Assembly: GCA_036925085.1 (NCBI GenBank)
Contig: JAUPFP010000041.1
Span: forward strand, 1,394,001-1,458,000
Direction of reading: 5' to 3'
Origin: Brachycybe producta
Lineage: Eukaryota; Arthropoda; Diplopoda; Playtdesmida; Andrognathidae
Length of the DNA: 64,000 nt
Shown here: positions 50,601-58,920 of the stretch, in pieces
Numbering within the stretch: position 1 is the first letter of the stretch
Layout of the letters: every line of letters begins with the position of its first letter
Made by a program: the position numbers and the translations under genes
The notes under the pieces: model-generated
What the model was told of the DNA's origin: nothing
Seen by the model: the letters and a program-made list of their open reading frames with translations, nothing else
The model's database searches: none

Positions 50601-53600
50601 TTGTTCGACGAACAAGAAAAACTGTTCGACAAAGTGTTTTGAACATATTTCAAATGAAACAGCGCCCACGGAAACTAAAAAAAAAAAAATTTGTTCGAAA
50701 CAAGAAATATGCTCGTCGAACATCGAAAACTGTCTGACGTCAACGGTCTGTACAATTTCCGATAGTGAAGTTTGAAAAACAAACCAAGCAGTGCATCCAC
50801 GATTTATCCACGTGACACGTCCTCTACATTTCTCTTCAGAAGGAAATTTTGTTTTGTTTCAAGAAATTTGTTTTGTCGGATGATGATGATGATATTCCAG
50901 AGCATAGAACATTTTGTTGGAGGCTGTTGTCTGAAACAAGAGTTGTTCGAAACAGATTTATTTCGACCAGTGTGAAAAAGCGGTCTTATAAAACAGGACC
51001 ATCTACACCCAGTTACACATGTTTAGAGCGCAGTAATACAAGATTCAACAACCTTTTCGACTTTTGTCAGTATCTGTGACACTAACAAAAAAAGCTAAGA
51101 TGTTTTTAAACTACTTCCTGAGTTTAAGTTAACGTTTGTTACCTAAAACAGAACGTCTGAAAAAAAGAAAAATTCAAGCGCATCACTTGCTATTTTTGAG
51201 CAAACGTCATCAGACCAAGGACGTATATTTATTAGTACAGCAGAAGTCTTTCACATACATATAAACACAAACGTCTCCCAAGGATTTAACCCTTTAAAAA
51301 AATAAATGATTTCCGTGAAAAACCACCAGAAAATAGATATAGAAACAAAAAAAAAACATATACATATATATGGAGCTTCTGCTAAATGCTTTACAAAGAG
51401 AAATTCCGTGGGACTTTACACCATAGTTTTCACGATAGTTGCTGTCACGAAAGAACGAACTATCACGCGAACCATCATCGCGAAAACCACATGCTAGTCA
51501 CTATCAACACTGTTGCGATAACACTACCACACTATCTCGTTTGACTAGATAGTTCATAGAACTGTCGCAGTGTCGCAACTATTAAGTTGTGGAATGACCG
51601 CGCTTGTAGGGAAATAGATCGCTTCTGTAGGGAGAGAGAGGCAACACTGTTGTTGACTCAATGATATCTGTGAAGTAGACGTCACACTGTCATGTGACAG
51701 AACTATCACGTTCACTTCAAGACATGTGGACAGTTGCTATCGTCAGAGTGAACTATCACAACTTTCACGACAGCTACTCTCACGACAGCCACTCTCACGA
51801 CAGCCACTCTCACGACAGCCACTCTCACGACAGCCACTCTCACGACAGCCACTCTCACGACAGCCACTCTCACGACAGCCACTCTCACGACAGCCACTCT
51901 CACGACAGCCACTCTCACGACAGCCACTCTCACGACAGCCACTCTCACGACAGCTACTCTCACTTTTTAGAATTTTCTTTATATAAAAGCTTGTTTTTTT
52001 GTTTAATTTTCTTGTCTAATCTCATCCTCATTCCATTTGTGACTGCGTATGCGTCATTCTCACTATTCCCAGCTAGACAGCAGTAAGGTTTATCTGAAAG
52101 CCTAGGTTAGTAAACAGTAGAAACAAACATAAGTTAATGAACCACTTAATGATAATTTTAGGTTTACCATCATCTTTAAAAATAAACTTTTCACATTGAA
52201 ATAATCGTCTGATAATAGCATCCAAAAACTTAAAATTCAGTGATTTGTTTGTAAGCAGTCAATTTTTTCTCTCACAATTAATCAACTACTATTCTAGTGT
52301 CTAAAACGCTTTGCAAGTTTTTTTTTTTTATAAAACGAAGAATTACGAGATTTCAATTGATGTTTTCATATCATAAAATTCTTGAAATTCTAGTATCTAA
52401 CACACTTTCAATTATTTTTTTTAGCTCCGCCACTTCGCACCGGTCCGAAAATGACGGTTCATAGGCAACATTAATGCACCAGCCGTCTAAATATATATTT
52501 AGGAGCTTTAAAGCACTTGGGCCTCTCATTGTGACAATCATACACATTATGATGTCATTGCTTGTGTCCTATTATTTTATGATTGTCATATTACTCTGAA
52601 CACTATTCAGTCGCAGAGATACTGTATGACAATATTTGCCATATACATGTAATAATTTGTAAATTGCTTTTGTAACTGTTACAGGATTATGAGCTAGATA
52701 TGACATTTTAGCAGACGATACTGACGCCATACTTTCTTCCAACTTTAAAGTGCGGTCCACACGCAACGTTTTATACTACATTTTAACTCCACAGTTCAAA
52801 TATCTTGCCCCGTGGACAGGAAAACTAATTTTGTGAACTGCGCGGAGATGGAAGACGTAGACAAAAAAACCGAGGGCCCAGAGATAAGTTATCCACAAAC
52901 AGCACGGTTTTCTTTCGTTCGCGGAGTAGAATTTCATTGGACTCCACTGAATCGAGTAGACAAAACTGTGCTGAAAACTGAATCGAGTGGACACTCCTAA
53001 ACTGCAAGGTTTTTTTCTCACAGTTTTGACTGCACAATCAAAACGTAGCACAAAACTTTGCGCGTTTTTTTTACACTTTACATTGAACTAGAAGCAAATG
53101 AGAAGGCCTGAAGGAGGAGGCTATGGTAGAACCAAGATAAATTAATGAAGTAAAAGCAACTCCATGTTAGAAGTCGGAAAAAACGCCAAAAGCGAATGAA
53201 GAAATGTCTGCCTTTTGAAGCTAGAAAGGAGACACCTTCATTAAAATGTCATCCATTTCTCTTTGTATGTTCATTGAATTGTATTAGAACGGAAGCACTA
53301 AATACAGTTTGCACCATCTACTGGCCACACTCAGTTTTGGCACGAAATGCTCCAAAGGAAGAGCTCTTAGGTGAGTTACCTCCAAGGTTTGTAGAGTATT
53401 TACAATTGTAGGCCTACATACTCTACAAACCTTGAGTTACCTCTATGTTTATTTCTGATAGAACACTTGAACACAGAAGGGAAACTCTCTGTCGGAACCT
53501 TTGATGTTGCTGTTGACAGTAAGTCAACACCTTGTAACTGGGGGGCAGAGTTGGTATAGGCGAATCTTTAACATGGTACACATCATGGAATTCTGTATTT

Positions 53601-54347
53601 TAACCAGTTACTTTATCCAACTGGGGCACAGACTAACGAGCCTAGGAAGTTGGTTAACTCGCATGAATTCATTTGACATGAACACGAATTGTACGCATAA
53701 ACCCAATAATTCATGTCAGCTGATCATTTGAGTGGAATCAACTATGAGTTTAGACGTTCAATTCGCGTTCATATCAAATGAATTCAACTCACTTGACTCG
53801 TGCAGACCCAGTAGTAGAAGGAGACCCCCCCCTTTCATTACCCAGTTTCAAAATGGCGGCGCCCAAAAATATGAGAAACATCAAAGAAAGTCAGTAGTGC
53901 TGTCACACATGCGCAGAAGAAACTGTCACAGAAAAATGATCGAGTTTCCCTTCTGTATAACTTTTTATTGTGACTTGAACCTACAAATAAATTTATAATA
54001 GATGGCTCTAAATTTCTTATACAAAGACTCGTACTTTTTTTATAAAATACTTCAACTCTAACCTGCACATATAGGCCATAGCCTCCTATAAATACAGGCC
54101 TGTCAGCTTCCCATTGACCCTATGCGGCATTAAATGGCGCCGGTTACGCATCTAAATAACACTAGAGGCGCTTTGAGTCGATGCTGAAAACTAAGGTTTG
54201 TGCATAGCCTCCTATCCTAACTTAAGAGAAAAATCACACATAGAACATGTTAATCGTAATTATTTTCAGTTAATTTAATTTGTTACAATCAATTGTAAAT
54301 TATTAATAAATTATTGTATATATATTATGTTTATATATATATATTAT

Positions 54348-54438
<91 letters not shown>

Positions 54439-54461
54439 CACACATGCATATAAATTTATAT

Positions 54462-54498
<37 letters not shown>

Positions 54499-57018
54499 CC
54501 CAGGTATGTGTATGTATGTGTGTGTGTGTGGAGTAACAAAACCATTGAAACACGTCGGAATTTATATAAATTTGAATAAATGAACCGTTTTTTTTCCCTT
54601 AAGGTCAACTATATGTTGAACTCTTCCTTCGGAAAGTGTAGAAAGGGGTGGAGAGAGAGAAAAGTGGGAGGGGGTGAGGGGAAAAGGTTGGAAAGTGTAG
54701 AAGGGGGAGAGAGAAAAGTGTGAGGGGGTGACTGAAATTGAAATGAAAAGAGTAAAAAAAAGAAAAAACGACGCGCATGCACACAATTGCCTGTGAATTT
54801 TGCTCCCGTCATTTATGACGGGTTACCCCACTAGTATATTATATTACATACTAGTGGAGTAACCCGTCATAAATGACGGGAGCAAATTTCACAGGCAATT
54901 GTGCCCAGCATTAAAATTTCTTTTCCTCCGCCCTTTTATGACGTCAGACCAAGTAACAAACCAATTAGAAATTGATGACGTTCATAAAAGGGCTGAGCAA
55001 AAGAAATTCTAATGCTGGGCACAATTGCCTGTGATAAACTGTAGTTTAATTTTACTACTATTGTGACGGACCTTTTTCCGTTAGTAGAATCTGCTCTTTT
55101 ATGTTAATACGAGCGAGTTTTCACTCGCATTAATAGTGAGTGGCTAGGTCACTAATTCTACTGGCCTGGGAGGACTAGACGAATATAACGTCTATTTTGT
55201 GTCCTCACTAGTCTCTGGCAAAAGACTTCACAGTCTTGAGGATCTTTAATCTCTGTATCTCGGACTTTCGTCCGTAAATCTGCCCTAAGAATCGTGTAAA
55301 ATATACTTACTCATGCGTTGCAGGTTTGAACCTGTTGGGACCTCGAAGTATCCAAAAAAGGTGAAGGTCTGCAAAATGATGAAGTTCACAACCGCGGAAT
55401 TTAAGCTTAAGTCAATAAAACCACCACTGAAGTTAAATGTAATAGAAGATTTATTTCGGTAATATAACATAAAAAATTAGCGAACTGGTTTTGCACAACA
55501 CATAAAAAATATAACTTGAAAATAAAATTAAAAGAAAAGAACCTAGCCAAAATTGGGCATAGGTTCAATGTTTAGAAAATCTCTCTCGAGCATATAAATT
55601 TAGCTCTTTATATACCCTGAGAATCCACAAGTCGGATTCTCAGGGCACAAACTGATTATTGGTTAAAACAATATTTGGCCCAAACAGACCAATCACAAGA
55701 TTGATCTATATGGCCAAAATCATGATTCATCCCCAGTTATCACACATAGGTGATAACAGGAGAAACGAAAACAAAATCAAATTAAAAGTACATTAATCCA
55801 CTCATGTGGAAGTAAAAACGAGGGGAAACGAAAAGGTCAAGATCGTAATCTAAGACATGTGATATCTGGGTCACTTGGTACCAAAAGTACCGCGTGGCCC
55901 AGAAGCTAAATAAAATACAGGGTGACGTTAAAAAAACCCAAAAAAATGAAAACGCTAAAAAGCGAAAATAAGCGGCGGGCCCAAACGTCTCACTATTATC
56001 CCCTCCCCTTTTTATATTTGAAAGAGAAAATGAGTTTTTCATTTTCTCTAATGTGCACATGTGCGTTGTTTGTTTCTTTTTTACTCCTTTCATTTTAATT
56101 TCAGTCACCCCCTGCCACTTTTTCCCCCCTCCACGTTTCTCTCTCCCCCTCTACACTTTCCAACCTTTTCTCCTCTCCAATTTAATATCATGGGGAGTGT
56201 GCAACATATAGTTGACCTTGAGAAAAAGTGGTTCATTTATTCCTTTAAATTTATATAAATTGTACAGCATTAATCATACACACCCAAACACAGACCTGGC
56301 TTAATACATATATATTTTAGTTATCAATTTTACGATTTTTTCCTAATATCTCGTTTCTGTGTCGATTTCTGTAAATTATTTCCAATAATCTTTCTTCAAA
56401 GTTCAACTTTGAGAAAAATGATAATATTTTTTTTTTTGCTAAAAACAAACTTGGCTTTCCACCAGGAGTGTTTAATATTAACAATAAGATTATTTCCATT
56501 ACAAATTGGTCAACATTTTGATTTGAAGAAAATACACATTTTAATTAACTAATTAATTAAATTCCAAAGTAATTAATATTGTAAATTATGGAAATATATT
56601 TAAGTTAAATAATAGTTGATTATTCCAACTTAATTTTTCTTAAGAGATAACCACATAGCACAAAGTGAAACAACTAGTCAAAACTAATAGAATACACAAC
56701 AAAATTACATTTGTAAGCATTTCCCGGTTGCGCCGCCTGGTGAGTAAATTGGGCAAATGGTTGAAATGGCTGCCATTTTACTACTATCTAAATTTGGAAG
56801 CTGACAGGCCCCTACCTATAGAAGGCTATGTATAGGCAAACATATAGGAACAAATACCTTCAGTATACAGTGCGAATTTGAAAAAAAAAGAACGTTAAAC
56901 ATAATCTTCTGAATTAGGAACGATGATTAACACGTATAAAATAACGTAATCACACACGAAACTCAAACATAACTAACTTACCACTGAATTCCCTTACATC
57001 CGAATTTGCCATTGCCAT
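29608..57018 (-). CDS. RBCK1: CAP-Gly domain fused to HOIL-1/RBCK1-type RBR E3 ubiquitin ligase
   Basis: Fourteen exons: 56982-57018, 50104-50267, 49773-49908, 48800-48936, 40621-44230, 38993-39158, 36462-36555, 35145-35286, 34764-34994, 33662-33843, 33290-33571, 31414-31692, 29792-29935 and 29608-29688. They total 5685 nt (1894 residues) with all phases matching. Order: CAP-Gly about 29-105 ([16 protein letters not shown] in place of GKNDG), disordered region to about 1361, LUBAC-tethering-like helices 1362-1417, UBL about 1418-1495, coiled linker, NZF about 1573-1600 (WHCSMC..CEVC), RING1 from Cys1666, IBR ([10 protein letters not shown]), RING2 with catalytic Cys1844 in GCDWICC, ending HPNCNYCH. 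By family, HOIL-1 forms ester-linked ubiquitin and, in vertebrates, joins LUBAC. The usual vertebrate protein is about 510 residues and has no CAP-Gly. Alternative: two genes or isoforms, since the 3.6-kb exon could read through its donor to a stop near 40526. Confidence 0.85.
30584..30747. mobile_element. short Tc1/mariner-like MITE
   Basis: Ends TACCATAAAGTCTCGCAAAT and CGTGAGATTTTGCGGTA, each with AATACACA or TGTATTAT just inside. The length and TA edges suggest a mariner-like MITE. It is in a HOIL-1 intron. Confidence 0.5.
30988..31257 (+). mobile_element. possible LINE C-terminal zinc-knuckle fragment
   Basis: The plus-strand frame reads [20 protein letters not shown], a Cys-Cys-His spacing like the C-terminal domain of many LINE ORF2 proteins, then [10 protein letters not shown]. 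It is opposite to the host gene and inside an intron. Confidence 0.35.
32981..33016 (-). repeat. head fragment of the GACGGG-hairpin repeat
   Basis: GCTCCCGTCATTTATGATGG then GTTACCCCACTA, the reversed head of the family at 37210 and 47386. Confidence 0.6.
34257..34733. mobile_element. pogo/Tigger-like MITE
   Basis: Ends TACACTCATACTTCAC and GCATTAGTGTA, bounded by TA. Both arms hold the motif TATACGGCATTTCGCT. This 'cell of cgctataac' style is typical of pogo-type termini. No transposase. In the intron between the NZF and linker exons. Confidence 0.5.
35720..36110. mobile_element. TTAA-associated MITE with GTGCATCCACAC ends
   Basis: Ends GGTGCATCCACACACTACT and ATAGTGTGGATGCAGC, with TTAA on the left and TTTA on the right. 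Inside are repeated AATCGGC/GCCGATCGGC motifs. The open frames over it are incidental. Confidence 0.65.
37210..37750 (+). repeat. GACGGG-hairpin repeat, long copy a
   Basis: Head ACTAGTGGGGTAACCCGTCA then TAAATGACGGGAGC (hairpin CCGTCA-TAAA-TGACGG). An inner foldback follows (CCCAGCATTAGAATTTC to GAAATTCTAATGCTGGG), then a pyrimidine-rich tract and CATGGGGTTCTTGGATGGGG. It ends beside TATATA. Confidence 0.7.
37754..38128 (+). repeat. GACGGG-hairpin repeat, short copy b
   Basis: Same head and tail (CAGACCTGGGATATTATATA) as copy a but without the inner foldback: ATTCACAAGCAATTGTGCG runs straight into CATGCGCGTCG. It directly follows copy a. Confidence 0.7.
38170..38390 (-). repeat. GACGGG-hairpin repeat, inverted partial copy c
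   Basis: Reverse orientation: GCGCATGCGCACACCAGAG, GAGGAGGGGATAATAAC, GCATTAGAATTTCTTTTGC, TTTCTAATTGG. The head is missing. Confidence 0.6.
39548..39972. mobile_element. TTAA-associated MITE, second copy of the 6929-7295 family
   Basis: Ends GGGTGAGTTTAGACTACTCG and GAGTAATCTAAACGGACCC, with TTAA at 39973-39976. A further truncated head (GGAGCGTCCATACTACTCG) follows at once, to about 40025. Confidence 0.6.
40621..44230 (-). CDS. giant disordered exon of the CAP-Gly/HOIL-1 gene
   Basis: A single 3610-nt exon open throughout (residues 159-1361), between an acceptor before ACAAATCC and the donor CAGTCAG|GTAGGA. It is low in recognisable domains and rich in Ser, Asn, Lys and acidic residues. 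Near its N terminus is a compact block, [19 protein letters not shown] followed by [10 protein letters not shown], then a basic stretch ([14 protein letters not shown]). Two proline motifs after basic residues, KKRRAPLPP (383-391) and KRKAPPPP (513-520), look like cordon-bleu-type or SH3/profilin-binding sites. A third proline run, PPSPPPR, lies towards the C terminus. Tyr-containing acidic sites ([24 protein letters not shown]) resemble SH2-type ligands. No function is assigned beyond linker and scaffold. It is part of the 29608-57018 gene. Confidence 0.85.
46990..47385. repeat. dispersed repeat shared with 57960-58200
   Basis: Shares 'AGTGGCGAGCAAAATGAGCC', 'GTAAACAAG', 'TTACATTTCAG/TTTATTTCCCAG' and 'ACGAGAGCCCCTCAAGG' in the same order as the later copy. 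It abuts copy d of the GACGGG repeat. The 174-codon plus-strand frame across it shows no family. Confidence 0.45.
47386..47905 (+). repeat. GACGGG-hairpin repeat, long copy d
   Basis: Head ACTAGTGGGGTAACCCGTCA, then the inner foldback, pyrimidine tract, CATGGGGTTCTTCGATGGGG, and tail CACAGACCTGGCTTAATATA. Confidence 0.7.
47928..48043. repeat. dispersed ~115-bp repeat, copy 2
   Basis: Partner of 1550-1665: CCGAAATACGTATCCTTAAA, CATGTTAAGTGCACC, GTGTAAAAGTGGATGTTTAC, GCGCCTGGAAGA. Confidence 0.5.
49002..49280. mobile_element. AGCC-family TTAA-associated repeat
   Basis: Begins TTAAGAGCCTAGACACTGC and shares GACTCCATAGACGTAATG and GGTCTCGATTCTAGCCACC with 21163. Its right end is overrun by the LINE fragment. 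Confidence 0.55.
49280..49615 (+). mobile_element. LINE 3' end with ORF2 C-terminal remnant
   Basis: The frame reads [20 protein letters not shown] then LLPEDAV, the conserved end of many LINE reverse-transcriptase proteins (SFFPRTIREWN). A non-coding tail follows, ending CAGAGTAATTATTCAAATT. Severely 5'-truncated. Confidence 0.7.
50553..50985. mobile_element. TTAA-associated MITE with GGTCGCTGACACACTGG ends
   Basis: Ends GGTCGCTGACACACTGGTCG and CGACCAGTGTGAAAAAGCGG. TTAA on the left, TTAT on the right. Reiterated TGTTCGA/TCGAACA words inside. In intron 1 of the fusion gene. Confidence 0.6.
51766..51960. repeat. 15-bp minisatellite, 13 units
   Basis: Thirteen copies of CACGACAGCCACTCT; the first and last read CACGACAGCTACTCT. 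As 15 is a multiple of 3, it creates open frames on both strands (HDSHS repeats). Related degenerate words (ACTATCACG, TTTCACGA) fill the preceding 350 bp. Confidence 0.9.
52749..52997. mobile_element. TTAA-associated MITE-like element
   Basis: Left TTAA then AGTGCGGTCCACACGC; right GAGTGGACACTCCTAA. Ends are less alike than in the others, so tentative. Confidence 0.4.
53640..53805. repeat. palindromic repeat, copy 2
   Basis: GCATGAATTCATTTGACATG against CATATCAAATGAATTCAAC. The interior AAACCCAATAATT is shared with 22400-22695. Confidence 0.55.
54344..54434. repeat. long (TA)n microsatellite
   Basis: About 45 uninterrupted TA units, with further TA runs at 54465-54495. It abuts copy e of the GACGGG repeat. 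Confidence 0.95.
54494..54834 (-). repeat. GACGGG-hairpin repeat, short copy e
   Basis: Inverted copy without the inner foldback: ATATCCCAGGTATGTG at its tail, and GCTCCCGTCATTTATGACGG then GTTACCCCACTAGT at its head. It lies head to head with copy f, 15 bp away. Confidence 0.7.
54850..56315 (+). repeat. GACGGG-hairpin repeat, long copy f, interrupted by an LTR fossil
   Basis: Head ACTAGTGGAGTAACCCGTCA and inner foldback are present up to 55061. The sequence resumes at 55993 with the pyrimidine tract and ends CACAGACCTGGCTTAATACA. The interruption is the element at 55062-55992. Confidence 0.7.
55062..55992. mobile_element. solo LTR-like fossil nested in a repeat, 931 bp
   Basis: Begins TGTGACGGACC and ends ACGTCTCA, flanked by CTAT at 55058-55061 and 55993-55996. 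Uninterrupted copies elsewhere read CTACTATTATCCCC across this point, so the insertion is certain. TG..CA ends and a 4-bp duplication suggest a solo LTR of a Ty3/gypsy or related family. It is younger than its host repeat. No internal coding region. Confidence 0.6.
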
Positions 57019-57547
57019 GATTAGCTAAAACATTTCCTCATAACACTTGTTCACTTCTACGTCTTCAGCTATCACTGGTGATAAATAAAAATCTATTTAA
57101 AATGACTGAATCACAAGATACTTGAAACAAATGGCCCAAATAAAATAGGGACAGAAAATCTGAAAATATTGACACGACAAGCCGACTCAATCTTAAAAAG
57201 AATGTGTCTAACAAGATAGCGGCTAACCAAAGTTAGCAAAAGACGGCGGCTATTAACGAATAACGTATCGCCCAAGGATAATCAAAATGAGAGGATTGCT
57301 TAATAACAAAAACATGTGGTTGTAGTGATCGTGATATTGTGACGTATCCGTGAGACCCTATAAATGACACAAGGTTATCAGCACATAAATACACACTGGG
57401 CAAAAACATGGTCTTTTTCTCCTAAAATAAAATAGGCTAAATAGCTACAGTAATAAAAAAAAACAGGTAATCTTTCGATTAGCAGCCTCTATGCTATGGC
57501 TGTGGACTTATATACTGTAGATTGCTCTGAAGGCAATATCATGAAAT

Positions 57548-57722
57548 ACAGGCAAGTGTAGCCAGCACTAGCTTTTATAAGCGTCAGACCAAATATCAAC
57601 CAATTAGAAATTGAAAAGAGCGGGGCAAGTGACATCAGACCAAGTAACAAACCAATTAGAAATTGATGAGGCTCATAAAAGGGCGGAGCAAATGAAATGC
57701 TAGTGCTGGCTACACCTGCCTG
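57548..57722. repeat. ACAGGCAA foldback, unit 1
   Basis: ACAGGCAAGTGTAGCCAGCA against TGCTGGCTACACCTGCCTGT, with GCGTCAGACCAA and CAATTAGAAATTGA in the middle, and an internal duplication of the centre. Confidence 0.65.
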
Positions 57723-57751
57723 TCCAGAAATCAGCAGGGACACTTTAATCA

Positions 57752-57944
57752 CAGGCAAGTAAAGACAGTAAGATAGTCGTTTGCCCCGCCCCTTTTATGA
57801 GGACCGGCAACTTCTTATTGGTTTGTTATGTGTGGTCTCACGTCACATGTCCCGCCCTTTTCAATTTCAAATTGGTTGATACTTCGTCTGCCGCTCATAA
57901 AAGGGCTGGGCTAACGACTGTATCTCCCTGCCTTTACATGCCTG
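57752..57944. repeat. ACAGGCAA foldback, unit 2
   Basis: ACAGGCAAGTAAAGACAGTA against CTGCCTTTACATGCCTGT, with CGCCCCTTTTATGAG against CTCATAAAAGGGCTGGG inside. Same layout as unit 1 but diverged arms. Confidence 0.65.
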
Positions 57945-57959
57945 TCACTTTCAGTGCAA

Positions 57960-58200
57960 TATTTTTTTCTAGTGGCAAGGTGGCGACAACATCGACCCAC
58001 AAAAATTAGTAAAATATTTCCAACATAACACCAAAAATGTAAACACGTTTCAAATTTAAGTGACCGTTAAATTTTGGTATATGTAAATTTACATTTCAGT
58101 TACGAGAAGCTCTCGAAGGCCAACCAATTTTGTGAAGTTCCTGAAGGCTTCACACAGTTTGTACATGCTTAGGGACATATTTAGTTTTTATATGCTCCCT
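57960..58200. repeat. dispersed repeat shared with 46990-47385
   Basis: CTAGTGGCAAGGTGGCGACA, CCACAAAAATTAGTAAAATA, ATGTAAACACG and TTACATTTCAGTTACGAGA parallel the other copy. Origin unknown. Confidence 0.4.
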
Positions 58201-58920
58201 GTGGGGACTTCCAGTTTAGAGCGGCTTATGAGGGGCTTGTAGTTTTGATAACATGCACCAGTTTGGTGTCTTCTTATAATTTTAGCAGACGAACTCCAAA
58301 AATGTGCAGACAAAATGTCATCCAATTGCACTATTTTGCAGCTCGTGGACCGAAAACATAATTCAACCAATCCACCCCCTCATATTCCGCCTCACACCAC
58401 CCCTTTTTAACATAATACCTAGAACCACCCCTTCGCCACCATCTTTTTTATACGAACTTTCCCCCTTTAACAACTATCTGGGCCAGAAGTGGCACATGGG
58501 CCACATGTGGCCCACCCCTATGCCACTTCCGGTCCCGGACCCAGGTAGGTGTTATATATATAATTAACAACAAGTAATTAAAACTTGATCAGCAAGTATA
58601 ATGGTTGATACCACCAAGTGATAAAACACGAGCATCTCATTTGTAACAAACATTTTAAATTATGACTGCGGTGTGCCATAACACAATTGCTATCAACTTA
58701 TCAGTTATCACTTTTATCAGCAATCAAAAAGTGGTGTGCTACAACTAAAAGGCTAATACACATGTTTGTCAAGTTACAAGTTGTCAAGTTAAAATATCAC
58801 AAAGATGAAATTTAAGCATTTACATGTACATTCAAATCACACTACATGTGTAGCCTAATATACCAAAAAAATATATATAAAATGAAAACTATATCAGTAA
58901 CCACTAACCCGAGTTTCTTT

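Larger units (their letters stand above)
57019..58920. other. intergenic DNA between BANP-like and CAP-Gly/HOIL-1 genes
   Basis: The first ~300 bp upstream of the ATG at 57018 probably hold the promoter. AAGATAGCGGC at about 57221-57231 is one base off a YY1-type motif, a weak hint only. Further on are two foldbacks (57548-57944) and the repeat at 57960-58200. Nothing recognised at 58200-58920. Confidence 0.4.

Noticed and set aside
51766-51960. CRISPR-like array
   Set aside because: Units are contiguous with no spacers, in a eukaryotic intron.
51694-52086. HDSHS-repeat protein
   Set aside because: Direct translation of a 15-bp minisatellite; open on both strands only because 15 is a multiple of 3.
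54314-54583. YIYI-repeat membrane protein
   Set aside because: Translation of a (TA)n microsatellite.
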